Program-made: the position numbers and the translations under genes
Assembly (NCBI GenBank): GCA_903882745.1
Contig: CAIRYG010000002.1
Coordinates: forward strand, 124,001 to 188,000
Source of the DNA: an uncultured Gemmatimonadota bacterium
Lineage (GTDB): Bacteria; Gemmatimonadota; Gemmatimonadetes; Gemmatimonadales; Gemmatimonadaceae
DNA: 64,000 bases
Direction: 5' to 3'
Shown: positions 44,094 through 52,878 of the stretch, piece after piece
Layout of the letters: each line of letters begins with the position of its first letter
Numbering within the stretch: the first letter of the stretch is position 1
Notes under the pieces: model-generated
Told to the model about the DNA's origin: nothing
The model's database searches: none
What the model saw: only the letters and a program-made list of their open reading frames with translations

Positions 44094-45314
44094 ATGCTCA
44101 TTGGCGAAACGATTCGCGTCGCACTGGGCGCCCTCCGCGCGAACAAGCTCCGCTCGATGCTCACGATGCTCGGTATCGTGATCGGCGTGTCGGCAGTGAT
44201 CGCGGTGGTTGCGCTCGGGCGCGGTGCCCAGAAGCAGGTGAACGATCGCATTGCTGCGCTCGGCACCACCCTGCTGACCGTCAACCCGGGCCAAGGGATG
44301 ACGGGTGGCGTGCGCACGGGCGGCGGCGGCGCCAAGCTGACGATCGACGACGCCACGGCGCTCGTCGATCGTGGCGAGAAGATTGCGGCCGTCCAACCCG
44401 AGATCAACGGGAACCTGCAGGTGCAGTTCCTCAACAAGAACACCAACACCTCGATCGTTGGCACCACGTCCAACTATCCTGAGGTTCGCAAGTACGAGAT
44501 TGAAACGGGACGCTTCTTTACCAAAACCGAAGACCAGACACGCCAGCGTGTGGCCGTGCTTGGTCCGACCGTTGTGGAGAACCTTGGCCTGCAGAGCAAC
44601 GACGCCATCGTTGGGGAACAGATTCGCATCCGCGGTATCCAGTTCACCGTCGTCGGAGTCTTCAAGTCCAAGGGCCAGGCGAGCGCCTTCTCGAATCCCG
44701 ACGACCAGATTCTGCTCCCGGTCCAGACGGCGCGGTTCCGCGTCCTCGGCACCAACCGCGTGCGCTCGATCAGTGTGCTCGCGCCGTCAGAGGCAGAGAT
44801 TCCCGAGACCATGGGCGACATCCAGAAGATTCTGCGCCGCGAACACAAGCTGCGCGCCGGCAAGGATGACGATTTCCAGATCCGCAATCAGTCGGACTTC
44901 CTGAACACGCTCGGCGAAACAACGGCCGTGTTCAGCCTCCTGCTCGCGGGCATCGCCGCCGTATCGCTGGTGGTCGGCGGCATCGGCATCATGAACATCA
45001 TGCTGGTGTCGGTCACCGAGCGTACCCGCGAAATTGGCGTTCGTAAGGCGCTCGGTGCGACCAAGATGAACATTCTGTTCCAGTTCCTCATTGAGGCCGT
45101 CGTGCTCTGCCTACTGGGCGGCATGATCGGCATCATGGTGGGCGCGGGCGGCGCTATGGCGTTCAGCAAGTTCTTCGGCTGGAGCACCGAAGTCGGACTC
45201 TCGAGCGTCATCGTGGCCTTTGGGTTCTCGGCGTTTGTGGGTGTGGTGTTCGGGGTCTACCCCGCGCGCCGCGCCGCTGGACTCGATCCGATTGTGGCGC
45301 TGCGCTACGAGTAG
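44094..45314 (+). CDS. MacB-type ABC transporter permease (FtsX/MacB_PCD)
   Basis: 406 aa. N-terminal helix (about 25-45, SMLTMLGIVIGVSAVIAVVAL), periplasmic MacB core domain (about 55-270), then three helices in an FtsX domain (LLLAGIAAVSLVVGGIGIMNIMLVSVTERTREIG, ALGATKMNILFQFLIEA, and the last at about 375-395). MacB normally has an ATPase domain at its N-terminus or an ATPase gene beside it; none is here, and the downstream gene is TonB on the opposite strand, so the ATPase must come from elsewhere if the pump is complete. It follows the adaptor gene by 2 bp. Confidence 0.9.
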   Translation: MLIGETIRVALGALRANKLRSMLTMLGIVIGVSAVIAVVALGRGAQKQVNDRIAALGTTLLTVNPGQGMTGGVRTGGGGAKLTIDDATALVDRGEKIAAVQPEINGNLQVQFLNKNTNTSIVGTTSNYPEVRKYEIETGRFFTKTEDQTRQRVAVLGPTVVENLGLQSNDAIVGEQIRIRGIQFTVVGVFKSKGQASAFSNPDDQILLPVQTARFRVLGTNRVRSISVLAPSEAEIPETMGDIQKILRREHKLRAGKDDDFQIRNQSDFLNTLGETTAVFSLLLAGIAAVSLVVGGIGIMNIMLVSVTERTREIGVRKALGATKMNILFQFLIEAVVLCLLGGMIGIMVGAGGAMAFSKFFGWSTEVGLSSVIVAFGFSAFVGVVFGVYPARRAAGLDPIVALRYE

Positions 45315-45333
45315 AGCGCGCTGGCAGAAAAGC

Positions 45334-45374
45334 AAAAAGCGCCGCGGGAGATTCACTCTCCCGCGGCGCTTTTT
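45334..45374. terminator. Strong bidirectional rho-independent terminator
   Basis: Perfect 17-bp inverted repeat (45334-45350 and 45358-45374, loop ATTCACT) with an A-run on the left and T-run on the right, ideal for both strands. Separates the sigma/efflux operon from the convergent tonB-like gene. Confidence 0.92.
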
Positions 45375-45389
45375 CTTGTGCAGCGATCG

Positions 45390-46130
45390 TTACGAGGCGG
45401 GGTCGTCGGTGCGCGGTTTCTTGCTTGGCGCAGCAGTGGACGGCGCCACCTTCGTTTCGAACTTGAACAGTTGCTCCGAGAGTTGGCGCACCGGCGTCGT
45501 TCCGATGCGCGCGGGCCGGAAGTGCATGCGTGGCATCACGGCGGTGACCGCCTTTGCAAAGTCGTCGTGCGTGGCGTCGATCACGCGAACGGTGTTCATC
45601 TCAATGCGTCCGGTCGAATCGACGACAAACCGCAGGGCAGCGTAGCCTTCGATGCCCTTTGCGAGCAGCGTCGCGGGATACTCTGGGGCGGCTGACTCGG
45701 GGTCGCGGACCGCGGCACTATCGACTTCCACCACGGTGAACGCGTCGGTGGACCGCGACGGAGTGGCTGGCGGCGCCTCAGTGGTCTCGTCCGCCGTGTT
45801 CTGCCCTGGGGCGCCCGTGCCGACGAGCCCGTTGTCGGAGACGGAGCGCGTGCGGCCGTCCAAGATTCCGGCCGCCGTTGAACCGCCGGCGGATGTCGCA
45901 AAGCGCAGTCGATCGGAATAGGGGGCTGCCTTGCGCGCTGGCGGAATCAGATAGCGCACCGACTCGGTGAGCAGCTCGACGTCTCGCGCGGAGGGGCTGC
46001 TGTCAAAGAGGAAGTGCGCGCCAGAGGCCGACCCCAAGAGCAACAGCGCGTGTGTCGCCACGCTCAGGGTCGTCGACAGCAGGGGGCGCGGCGCACGGAC
46101 TCCGCGCGATTCGAGCAGCACTTCAAACAT
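45390..46130 (-). CDS. TonB-family energy transducer
   Basis: 246 aa from the ATG at 46130 (an upstream ATG at 46223 adds 31 residues that lack the family pattern). N-terminal MFEVLLESRGVRAPRP, one membrane helix (about 20-38, LLSTTLSVATHALLLLGSAS), a variable spacer, and a TonB C-terminal domain (about 150-235: PEYPATLLAKGIEGYAALRF... MHFRPARIG). Transduces energy to outer-membrane receptors; no ExbB/ExbD or receptor gene is next to it. Divergent from the padR gene, converging on the terminator at 45334. Confidence 0.83.
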   Translation of the reverse strand: MFEVLLESRGVRAPRPLLSTTLSVATHALLLLGSASGAHFLFDSSPSARDVELLTESVRYLIPPARKAAPYSDRLRFATSAGGSTAAGILDGRTRSVSDNGLVGTGAPGQNTADETTEAPPATPSRSTDAFTVVEVDSAAVRDPESAAPEYPATLLAKGIEGYAALRFVVDSTGRIEMNTVRVIDATHDDFAKAVTAVMPRMHFRPARIGTTPVRQLSEQLFKFETKVAPSTAAPSKKPRTDDPAS

Positions 46131-46236
46131 TCGACCGCGATGGCCTGAGGCTGAGTGGGGCAGTACCGTAGGACCAGGGGTGCCTTCGAAATATTGACGG
46201 CCTCTCACGGCGTCGCCACTCACATCCAGCTCCCGA

Positions 46237-46272
46237 TTGACTTACGATATATCGTGATATAACGTACGATAT
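46237..46272 (+). promoter_or_regulatory. Promoter with PadR-type palindromic operators
   Basis: TTGACT (46237-46242) and TATAAC (46258-46263), spacing 15 nt (short). Overlapping these are ACGATATATCGT (46244-46255, perfect 12-bp palindrome) and ATATCGT-N10-ACGATAT (46249-46272). The region is strikingly A/T-rich within a GC-rich genome. Lies directly before the padR start, so autorepression is likely. Confidence 0.65.
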
Positions 46273-46291
46273 GTCTTTGAGGAGCGTTCTT

Positions 46292-46888
46292 ATGTGGAAT
46301 CGGATGTGTGGACCCCGCGAACGCCAAGGGGCGGGACGCGGCTGGGACTGGAAAGGTGATGTCGGGTCTGGCCCATTCTGGTTCGGCTTTGGGCCGCGCC
46401 GAGGTGGGCCGCGAGGCGGGAGGATGTTTGAGCAGGGGGATCTCAAGTTTGTCATCTTGCAGCTGTTGGCCGAGAAGCCGCGGCATGGCTACGAGATTAT
46501 CAAAGATCTCGAGGAACGGTCGGGCGGACGCTATTCGCCAAGCCCCGGCACCGTGTATCCGACCCTGACCTTGCTCGAGGACATGGGGTACGCCTCAGTC
46601 GCACCGGAGGAGAGCGGCAAGAAGGTCTATGCCATCACCGACGCGGGGCGCGCGTATCTCGCCGAAAACCGGAGCACCGTTGACGAGGTGCTGGAGCGCC
46701 TGGGGCAACTTGGGGCGTCGATCTTTGGTGAACAGATGCGCCCGGCACACGAGGCGATGGCCGCCCTTGGTCGGAGTTATGTGCACCTGACCATGCATCG
46801 GGCCGCCGATGCGGCGATGGTCGAGGAGGCGGTTGCCATTCTGCGTCGGACGGCCGGGGACCTCGAGGCATTAGTGGCTCAAAAGTAG
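46292..46888 (+). CDS. PadR-family transcriptional regulator
   Basis: 198 aa from the ATG at 46292, preferred because TTGAGGAG lies 7 nt upstream; an ATG at 46271 would give 7 more residues and would sit in the operator. N-terminal Gly/Arg/Trp-rich, probably disordered segment (about 1-45), then PadR winged helix (about 48-125: GDLKFVILQLLAEKPRHGYEII, SPGTVYPTLTLLEDMGY, TDAGRAYL) and a C-terminal helical dimer domain. Members regulate efflux and stress genes. A bidirectional role for the tonB-like gene is possible, since both share the intergenic region. Confidence 0.92.
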   Translation: MWNRMCGPRERQGAGRGWDWKGDVGSGPFWFGFGPRRGGPRGGRMFEQGDLKFVILQLLAEKPRHGYEIIKDLEERSGGRYSPSPGTVYPTLTLLEDMGYASVAPEESGKKVYAITDAGRAYLAENRSTVDEVLERLGQLGASIFGEQMRPAHEAMAALGRSYVHLTMHRAADAAMVEEAVAILRRTAGDLEALVAQK

Positions 46889-46950
46889 CCCCCCCTCAAA
46901 GCAGCCCCCCCCCAAGGTTGGACTCTGTTGGGGCCGGCACTACATTTCCC

Positions 46951-46983
46951 AAACGGGTCGCGGATTGTCCGCGACCCGTTTTC
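46951..46983 (+). terminator. Hairpin and T-tract between padR and kup
   Basis: Perfect 13-bp stem AAACGGGTCGCGG with its complement (46951-46963, 46969-46981, loop ATTGT), followed by TTTC. It ends 9 bp before the kup ATG (46991). Probably the padR terminator. The closeness to the kup start means it would also cover the kup 5' region on any read-through mRNA. No riboswitch class recognised. Confidence 0.6.
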
Positions 46984-46990
46984 GCACCCC

Positions 46991-48988
46991 ATGTCGTCCG
47001 AAGAACCTCCCTCAGTACACGAAACCGCGCAGCATGGCACGCCATCGACTGGCGTGACCGCGATGCGTCCGATTCCGCGCCAGCGCGATCACGTCGAGTC
47101 GAATCCGACGGGCCGCCGGTTGGCAGTCCTCACCCTGACCGCGCTCGGCGTTGTCTACGGCGACATCGGCACGAGCCCGCTCTATGCCTTCCGCGAGTGC
47201 TTCAAGCCCGAGTACGGCCTGACGCCATCGGCGGAGAATGTCTACGGCGTCTTGTCGATGATTGTGTGGGCGCTGATGCTGGTGGTGAGTCTCAAGTACA
47301 TCGTCTTCGTGATGCGCGCCGACAATCGTGGGGAGGGCGGAATCTTCGCCATGCTCGCGCTGATTATCGGCAAAGACACCGCGCGCAAACAGCGTCGGTT
47401 TCTGCTGATTGTCCTCGGCCTCTTTGGTGCCGCCCTGCTCTACGGCGACGGCGTGATTACCCCGGCAATCTCCGTGCTCGGCGCCATGGAAGGGCTGGAG
47501 ATTGTGTCACCGAATTTTGAGAGTGTCATTATCCCGGTCACCATTGTGGTGATCTTCGGGCTGTTTTTTATGCAACGCTATGGAACCGCAAAAGTGGGTG
47601 CGTTTTTCGGTCCACTGATGTTGATCTGGTTCACTGTGATTGCGGCGACCGGCCTGCACGAGGTCATGCGTTCGCCCGCCATTCTGGCGGCGGTCAACCC
47701 GATGTACGCCATCACGTTCATTATGCACAAGGGATGGGCCGCGTTCGTCCTGCTCGGTGCCGTGGTGCTGGCCGTGACGGGAGCCGAAGCGCTGTACGCG
47801 GACATGGGGCATTTTGGCAAGAAGCCGATTCGACTGGCCTGGTTCTGGTTCGTCTTCCCGTGCTTGTTGCTGAATTACTTTGGGCAGGGCGCGCTCGTGA
47901 TGCGCGTGCCGACGGCGGTTGAGAATCCATTCTACCTGCTGGCGCCGCGCGCGATGCTGTACCCGCTCATTGCGATTGCGACGGTGGCCGCGATTATCGC
48001 GAGTCAGGCCCTGATCTCAGGCGCATTCTCCCTGACACAGCAGTGCATCCAGCTCGGGTACAGCCCGCGCATGAAGATCGTGCACACGTCCAAGCAGGAA
48101 GCCGGGCAGATTTTCATTCCCGAAATCAACAACGCGTTGATGGTCAGCTGCGTGCTGGTGGTGCTCGGCTTCAAGAACTCGAGTGCGCTGGGTGCGGCGT
48201 ATGGGATCGCCGTCACTGGGACCATGGCGATCACCACCCTGCTCTTCTTCGTGATTGCGGCGGCGCGCTGGAACTGGCCGCTATGGCAGGCGGTGTCGCT
48301 CACGGTGGCGTTCCTCGTGCTGGACCTGGCGTTCCTGGGTGCAAACGCGCTCAAGATTGGCCACGGAGGATGGGTGCCGCTCGCCATCGCAATCACCCTC
48401 TTCGTGCTGATGACAACTTGGAAGCGTGGCCGAGCGATCCTGCGCGAGCGGTTGCAGGACATCACCATGCCGCTGGACTCGTTCCTCAAGAGCGTCGCGA
48501 CCTCAAATATCCTGCGCGTGTCCGGTACGTCAGTGTTCATGACGTCCGAGTCGGGCGGTGCGCCGGTGGTGCTCCTGCATCATCTCAAGCACAACAAGGT
48601 GCTGCACAAGCAGGTGATTCTCCTCTCGATTGTCACGGAGGAGGTCCCGGAAGTGAGCAATGATGAGCGCGTGGAGTTCGAAATGCTCGATTCCGGGTTC
48701 GTGCGGGCAGTGGCACGCTACGGATTCATGGAATCGCCGGACGTGAAGGAAGTGATGGAGCTCCTGCGTCGGCAGGGGGTGAAAACTCGGACGCTCGACA
48801 CGAGCTATTACCTCGGGCGCGAGCTCCTTCTCCCGCGCGATTTCGCCTGGAAAGCTGGGGGCTTGACCATGAACGTCTGGCGCAAGCGCCTCTTTGCGAT
48901 CATGTCGAAGAACGCACGAAGTGCGGCGGAGTTCTTCCAGTTGCCGCCGAACCGGGTGGTGGAGCTTGGGACGCAAATCGAGTTCTAG
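46991..48988 (+). CDS. kup: KUP-family potassium transporter
   Basis: 665 aa from the ATG at 46991. KUP signature GVVYGDIGTSPLYAFREC in the first helix, about 12 membrane helices, and a C-terminal cytoplasmic domain (about 450-665). Proton-coupled K+ uptake. The gene has a tail ending PPNRVVELGTQIEF, matching the family C-terminus. The distance to the next gene is about 45 bp, and no K+ regulatory gene is adjacent except the K+-channel-like gene at 54719. Confidence 0.96.
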   Translation: MSSEEPPSVHETAQHGTPSTGVTAMRPIPRQRDHVESNPTGRRLAVLTLTALGVVYGDIGTSPLYAFRECFKPEYGLTPSAENVYGVLSMIVWALMLVVSLKYIVFVMRADNRGEGGIFAMLALIIGKDTARKQRRFLLIVLGLFGAALLYGDGVITPAISVLGAMEGLEIVSPNFESVIIPVTIVVIFGLFFMQRYGTAKVGAFFGPLMLIWFTVIAATGLHEVMRSPAILAAVNPMYAITFIMHKGWAAFVLLGAVVLAVTGAEALYADMGHFGKKPIRLAWFWFVFPCLLLNYFGQGALVMRVPTAVENPFYLLAPRAMLYPLIAIATVAAIIASQALISGAFSLTQQCIQLGYSPRMKIVHTSKQEAGQIFIPEINNALMVSCVLVVLGFKNSSALGAAYGIAVTGTMAITTLLFFVIAAARWNWPLWQAVSLTVAFLVLDLAFLGANALKIGHGGWVPLAIAITLFVLMTTWKRGRAILRERLQDITMPLDSFLKSVATSNILRVSGTSVFMTSESGGAPVVLLHHLKHNKVLHKQVILLSIVTEEVPEVSNDERVEFEMLDSGFVRAVARYGFMESPDVKEVMELLRRQGVKTRTLDTSYYLGRELLLPRDFAWKAGGLTMNVWRKRLFAIMSKNARSAAEFFQLPPNRVVELGTQIEF

Positions 48989-49033
48989 GGGCGCCGGGCA
49001 CCCGCGCACCGTTCATTGCGCCATATTCCAGTC

Positions 49034-50161
49034 ATGAGTGCCACCCAGAAATCGGCGGACCTGCACGCCTTCGAGCATCATTGGCAGGACGAGGCGGATG
49101 CCGCCTTCTTGTACCGACTCCTCGCGACGCTAGAGCCAGATACGTCGAAGGCCGACGTCTATCGCCGACTCGCCGACGTGGAGGACCGCCATGTCACGAT
49201 CTGGGCGGACCTCATCAGCAAGAACGGCGGCACGGTACGCGCCTTCCGACCCACCGGCCGTACCCGACTGCTCGCCTTCCTCGGGCGCCGCTTTGGCCCG
49301 GGCTTCCTGCTCCCGATGTTGCTGAGCGAGGAAGGGCGCGAGGTCAAAGTTTACCTCGACATGCATCGCTCCACGCCGAAGGGCGCGGCCGGTGGCGACG
49401 AGGCGTTGCTGCTCGCGCGCGAGTCCAAGGAACATGCGGCGGAGATCGCGCACCTCGCAGGGAAGAACGCGGAGCCCTGGCACCAGACCGAATCGGGCGG
49501 ACTCCTGCGAAATGTCGTGTACGGCTTCAACGACGGACTCACCGCGAACTTCGGCCTCGCCGCCGGCGTGATCGGCGCGACGGTTGCGGCGCAGCATCAC
49601 GCGGTGATTGTCGCCGGCGTCGCGGGAATTGTCGCGAACTCGCTGTCTATGGGGTCCAGTGGCTACTTGGCAGCCAAGAGCCAGCACGAGGTGTATCTCA
49701 ACGAGATCGCGATGGAGAAGGACGAGATTGCGCTCATGCCGGAAGTGGAGCGCGATGAACTCGCCCTGATCTACGAGATGAAGGGGATGCACAAGGAGCA
49801 GGCGCACGCCCTCGCCACCGAGGTGATGGCGGATCCTGAGCGCATGCTCGTCGAACAGGTGCAAGAAGAGCTCAAGATCAGCGGCGACCCGGGCTCGCCG
49901 ATGCGCGAGGCGTGGATCACGGGTGTGGCCACGGCGATCGGATCCTTTATCCCCGTGGCTCCCTTCATTTTCCTCGACGGCGCCTCAGCCATTTGGCTGA
50001 GCTTTGCCCTCGCGATGGGGAGTCACTTCCTCGTGGGCGCCATGCGGAGCGTGTTCACGGGACGCGGTGTGATTCGCTCCGGCATGGATATGTTCGTCGT
50101 CGGACTCGGCGTTGCCGCCGTTGGCTATTACGTGGGGGAGTGGATCTCGAAGGCGCTGTAA
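49034..50161 (+). CDS. MbfA-like membrane protein: ferritin-like domain plus VIT1/CCC1
   Basis: 375 aa from the ATG at 49034. N-terminal ferritin/rubrerythrin-like helical domain (about 8-145) with likely iron ligands in FEHHWQDEADAAF, ADVEDRHVTIW (ExxH) and ARESKEHAAEIAH, followed by a VIT1/CCC1 membrane domain (about 160-372): NDGLTANFGLAAGV, GSSGYLAAKSQHEVY and EITI-like MPEVERDELA. Resembles MbfA, a membrane-bound ferritin that exports iron or manganese. Fusion is a known architecture; iron as substrate is inference. Confidence 0.88.
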   Translation: MSATQKSADLHAFEHHWQDEADAAFLYRLLATLEPDTSKADVYRRLADVEDRHVTIWADLISKNGGTVRAFRPTGRTRLLAFLGRRFGPGFLLPMLLSEEGREVKVYLDMHRSTPKGAAGGDEALLLARESKEHAAEIAHLAGKNAEPWHQTESGGLLRNVVYGFNDGLTANFGLAAGVIGATVAAQHHAVIVAGVAGIVANSLSMGSSGYLAAKSQHEVYLNEIAMEKDEIALMPEVERDELALIYEMKGMHKEQAHALATEVMADPERMLVEQVQEELKISGDPGSPMREAWITGVATAIGSFIPVAPFIFLDGASAIWLSFALAMGSHFLVGAMRSVFTGRGVIRSGMDMFVVGLGVAAVGYYVGEWISKAL

Positions 50162-50175
50162 GAATTCCCGTCGTA

Positions 50176-52680
50176 TCAGAGCACGATACTGAGCAGACGC
50201 CCAGGAACGAACACAATCTTCTTGGGCGTTCCCGTTACGAACTTCGCAATCGCTGGATCTGCCATCGCGGCCGCGTGTACGTCGTCCTGCGTGGCGGTCT
50301 TGGCTACGACCACGGTGCCGCGCGTCTTGCCGCCAATTTGCACGGCAATCGTGACCGTCTCGCCGCCGAGCATCGACGGATCGAAGGTGGGCCAGCCGGA
50401 GTCGAACACACTCGTGTCGTGCCCGAGCACGGACCAGAGCTCTTCGGCAATGTGCGGCGCAAAGGACGCCACGAGCTGCACGACGGGGAGCACTTCGTCG
50501 CGATGCGGCCGACGCTCGCCACGCCGGAGCACGTTCATGTATTCCATCATCGCGGCAATCGCCGTGTTGTACGAGAGCTTCGACACATCTTCGCCGACCT
50601 TCTTGATGGTCGCGTGAAGCGCGCGCATGACCTCGACATCCGGCGCGCCCTCGGTCGCGGCCGCGTGCACCGACTTCCAGAGGCGGTCGAGTAAGCGCTT
50701 CACGCCACTGATGCCGGCGTCGCGGAAATCGCCGCCCTCCTCGAACGGTCCGAGGAACATCAGGTAGGTGCGGAACGTATCCGCACCCCACGCTTCGATA
50801 TACTCGTCGGGGTTCACGATATTCCCCTTCGACTTGGACATCTTTGCGCCGTCGCGGATAATCATTCCGTGCGCACGGAACTTCGTGAACGGCTCTTCAA
50901 AGTCCAGATGCCCCGCGTCCTTCATGACCATCGTGAGGAAGCGCGAGTAGAGCAAATGCAGCACCGCGTGCTCGTTGCCGCCAATGTAGGAATTGACCGG
51001 CAGCCACTTCTTGGTGGTCTCGCGGTCAAACGGCACATCGTCACGGCCAACGCTCGGATAGCGCAGGAAGTACCAGCCGCTGTCGAGGAAGGTGTCGGAG
51101 ACATCGGTTTCGCGCCGCGCTTGCTTGCCGCACGTCGGGCAGGGAACGTGGAACCACTCGGCGTGACGCGCGAGCGGCGAGATCCCGGAGTCGTCCGGCT
51201 TGAAGTCGGGGATGTTCGGCAGCAACACGGGCAGCTGCGACTCAGGGACCGGTACGGTTCCGCAATCGTCGCAGTAGATGATCGGGATTGGCGGCCCCCA
51301 ATACCGCTGCCGCGAAATGCACCAGTCGTGTAAGCGATAGTTCACAACCGCCTTGCCGGCGAACTTCGCCTCCAGCCAGGCGGTCACCTGCCGCTTGGCT
51401 TCGGCAACGGGATAGTCGTTGAACTGCTGACTGTTGACGAGACGCGCCTCGGCGTCATCCGTGTACGCTTCCGGAAGCGGCGTGTGGCCGTCCTGGTCCT
51501 TCCCCGCGACCACGCGCACGATGGGGAGATCAAAGACCTGGGCGAACTCAAAGTCACGCTCATCGTGCCCTGGCACGGCCATGATGGCGCCGGTGCCGTA
51601 CTCCATGAGTACGTAGTCCGCGGTCCAGATTGGGATCAGCGCCCCAGTGGCTGGGTTTGCCGCGAATGCACCGGTGAACACACCGGTCTTGGTCTTGGTC
51701 GTTTTGCGGGTGATGAGATCCTGCTTGGACGCCTGCTGCCGGTACGCCGCGACGGCGTCGCGCTGCTCCTCGCTCGTGATGACATCGAGCAACGGGTGTT
51801 CCGGTGAGAGCACGAGGTACGTGGCACCGAAGATGGTGTCAGGGCGGGTGGTGAAGACCGTAATGTTCTGCACCGCCATCGACTCAGACGTCTCGTGCAC
51901 CGCCGCACTCCCCGCGCCTTCCAGCGGGTTCACGACGCGGAACGTGAGCTCCGCCCCTTCGGATTTTCCGATCCAGGTGCGCTGCGCCGTGCGCGTGGTG
52001 TTCGACCAGTCGAGCCCTTCGATGTTGTTGAGCAGGCGCTCGGCGTAGTCGGTGATGCGGAAGAACCACTGCTCGAGGAATCGCTGTTCCACTTCGGCGC
52101 CGCAGCGCTCGCACTTGCCGCCTTCGACTTGCTCGTTGGCGAGCACCGTCTTGTCGTTGGGGCACCAGTTGACCGCCGCCTTCTTCTTGAAGGCGAGCCC
52201 CTGCTTGTAGAGTTGCAGGAAGACCCACTGCGTCCACTTGTAGTACGACGGATCCGTGGTGTCGACCGTACGATCCCAGTCCACCATGATACCGGCGCGC
52301 TGTACCTGACGGGTGAAGTTCGCGACGTTGCGCGGAATCATTTCGGTGGGATGCACGCCGACTTTCAGCGCGTAATTCTCCGAGTGAATCCCGAAGGCGT
52401 CGAACCCGAACGGCTCGAACACGTCAAACCCCTGCAACCGCTGGAAGCGCGCGTAGATGTCGTTTCCCGTGAAGGCAAAGAGGTTGCCCACATGGAGCCC
52501 CTCGGCCGACGGATAGGGAAACATCAGCAGCGCATAGTACGGCTTCGTGGCGTCGGCTATCTTCGCACGGTTGGTGCCGCGCTGCTGCCAGCGGTCACGC
52601 CAGGTGCGCTCGACGACAGCCGGGTCGTAACCGGCCGGTTCGTCGTTGGGGACGTCCGAAGTCGCGGGGTGGTCAGTCAT
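50176..52680 (-). CDS. leuS: Leucyl-tRNA synthetase
   Basis: 834 aa from the ATG at 52680; an upstream in-frame extension to 52821 looks unlike the family. Class I synthetase. HIGH-equivalent HVGN in PSAEGLHVGNLFAF, the zinc-binding module with CPNDKT and CERCGAE, CP1 editing domain (about 230-420), DWCISRQRYWG, and AKMSKSKGN (KMSKS). C-terminal anticodon-binding domain and terminal MADPAIAKFVTGTPKK. Charges tRNA-Leu. The 3' end converges on the MbfA gene 14 bp away. Confidence 0.97.
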   Translation of the reverse strand: MTDHPATSDVPNDEPAGYDPAVVERTWRDRWQQRGTNRAKIADATKPYYALLMFPYPSAEGLHVGNLFAFTGNDIYARFQRLQGFDVFEPFGFDAFGIHSENYALKVGVHPTEMIPRNVANFTRQVQRAGIMVDWDRTVDTTDPSYYKWTQWVFLQLYKQGLAFKKKAAVNWCPNDKTVLANEQVEGGKCERCGAEVEQRFLEQWFFRITDYAERLLNNIEGLDWSNTTRTAQRTWIGKSEGAELTFRVVNPLEGAGSAAVHETSESMAVQNITVFTTRPDTIFGATYLVLSPEHPLLDVITSEEQRDAVAAYRQQASKQDLITRKTTKTKTGVFTGAFAANPATGALIPIWTADYVLMEYGTGAIMAVPGHDERDFEFAQVFDLPIVRVVAGKDQDGHTPLPEAYTDDAEARLVNSQQFNDYPVAEAKRQVTAWLEAKFAGKAVVNYRLHDWCISRQRYWGPPIPIIYCDDCGTVPVPESQLPVLLPNIPDFKPDDSGISPLARHAEWFHVPCPTCGKQARRETDVSDTFLDSGWYFLRYPSVGRDDVPFDRETTKKWLPVNSYIGGNEHAVLHLLYSRFLTMVMKDAGHLDFEEPFTKFRAHGMIIRDGAKMSKSKGNIVNPDEYIEAWGADTFRTYLMFLGPFEEGGDFRDAGISGVKRLLDRLWKSVHAAATEGAPDVEVMRALHATIKKVGEDVSKLSYNTAIAAMMEYMNVLRRGERRPHRDEVLPVVQLVASFAPHIAEELWSVLGHDTSVFDSGWPTFDPSMLGGETVTIAVQIGGKTRGTVVVAKTATQDDVHAAAMADPAIAKFVTGTPKKIVFVPGRLLSIVL

Positions 52681-52878
52681 GTTCGTAGGGGGGTGGGCGG
52701 CAGGAATCCTTGCCGTGAAATCTAGCCCGTTGGCCCTCTCCCCTGCACCTGTGACCAAGGGGCGGACGGAACGTTGCTCGTGCGCTAGCGGTCTTACTGG
52801 TGTAACCCGTCGACCGCGCACTCCGACCCTCAGACGTCGGCCCGCGATTACCTTGCCAGTTCAACCCCGTCGCCGCCG

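Noticed and set aside
46887-46913. C-runs after padR considered as a frameshift in padR
   Set aside because: The padR stop precedes both runs, so the homopolymers are intergenic and do not affect the protein.
46951-46983. Hairpin upstream of kup considered as a K+ or c-di-AMP riboswitch
   Set aside because: Only one short stem is present; the multi-helix c-di-AMP (ydaO) or other riboswitch cores cannot be built in the 100-bp gap.
52681-52878. Gap between leuS and the kinase checked for a tRNA or leucine T-box
   Set aside because: No cloverleaf arms, anticodon loop or T-box sequence can be made out on either strand.
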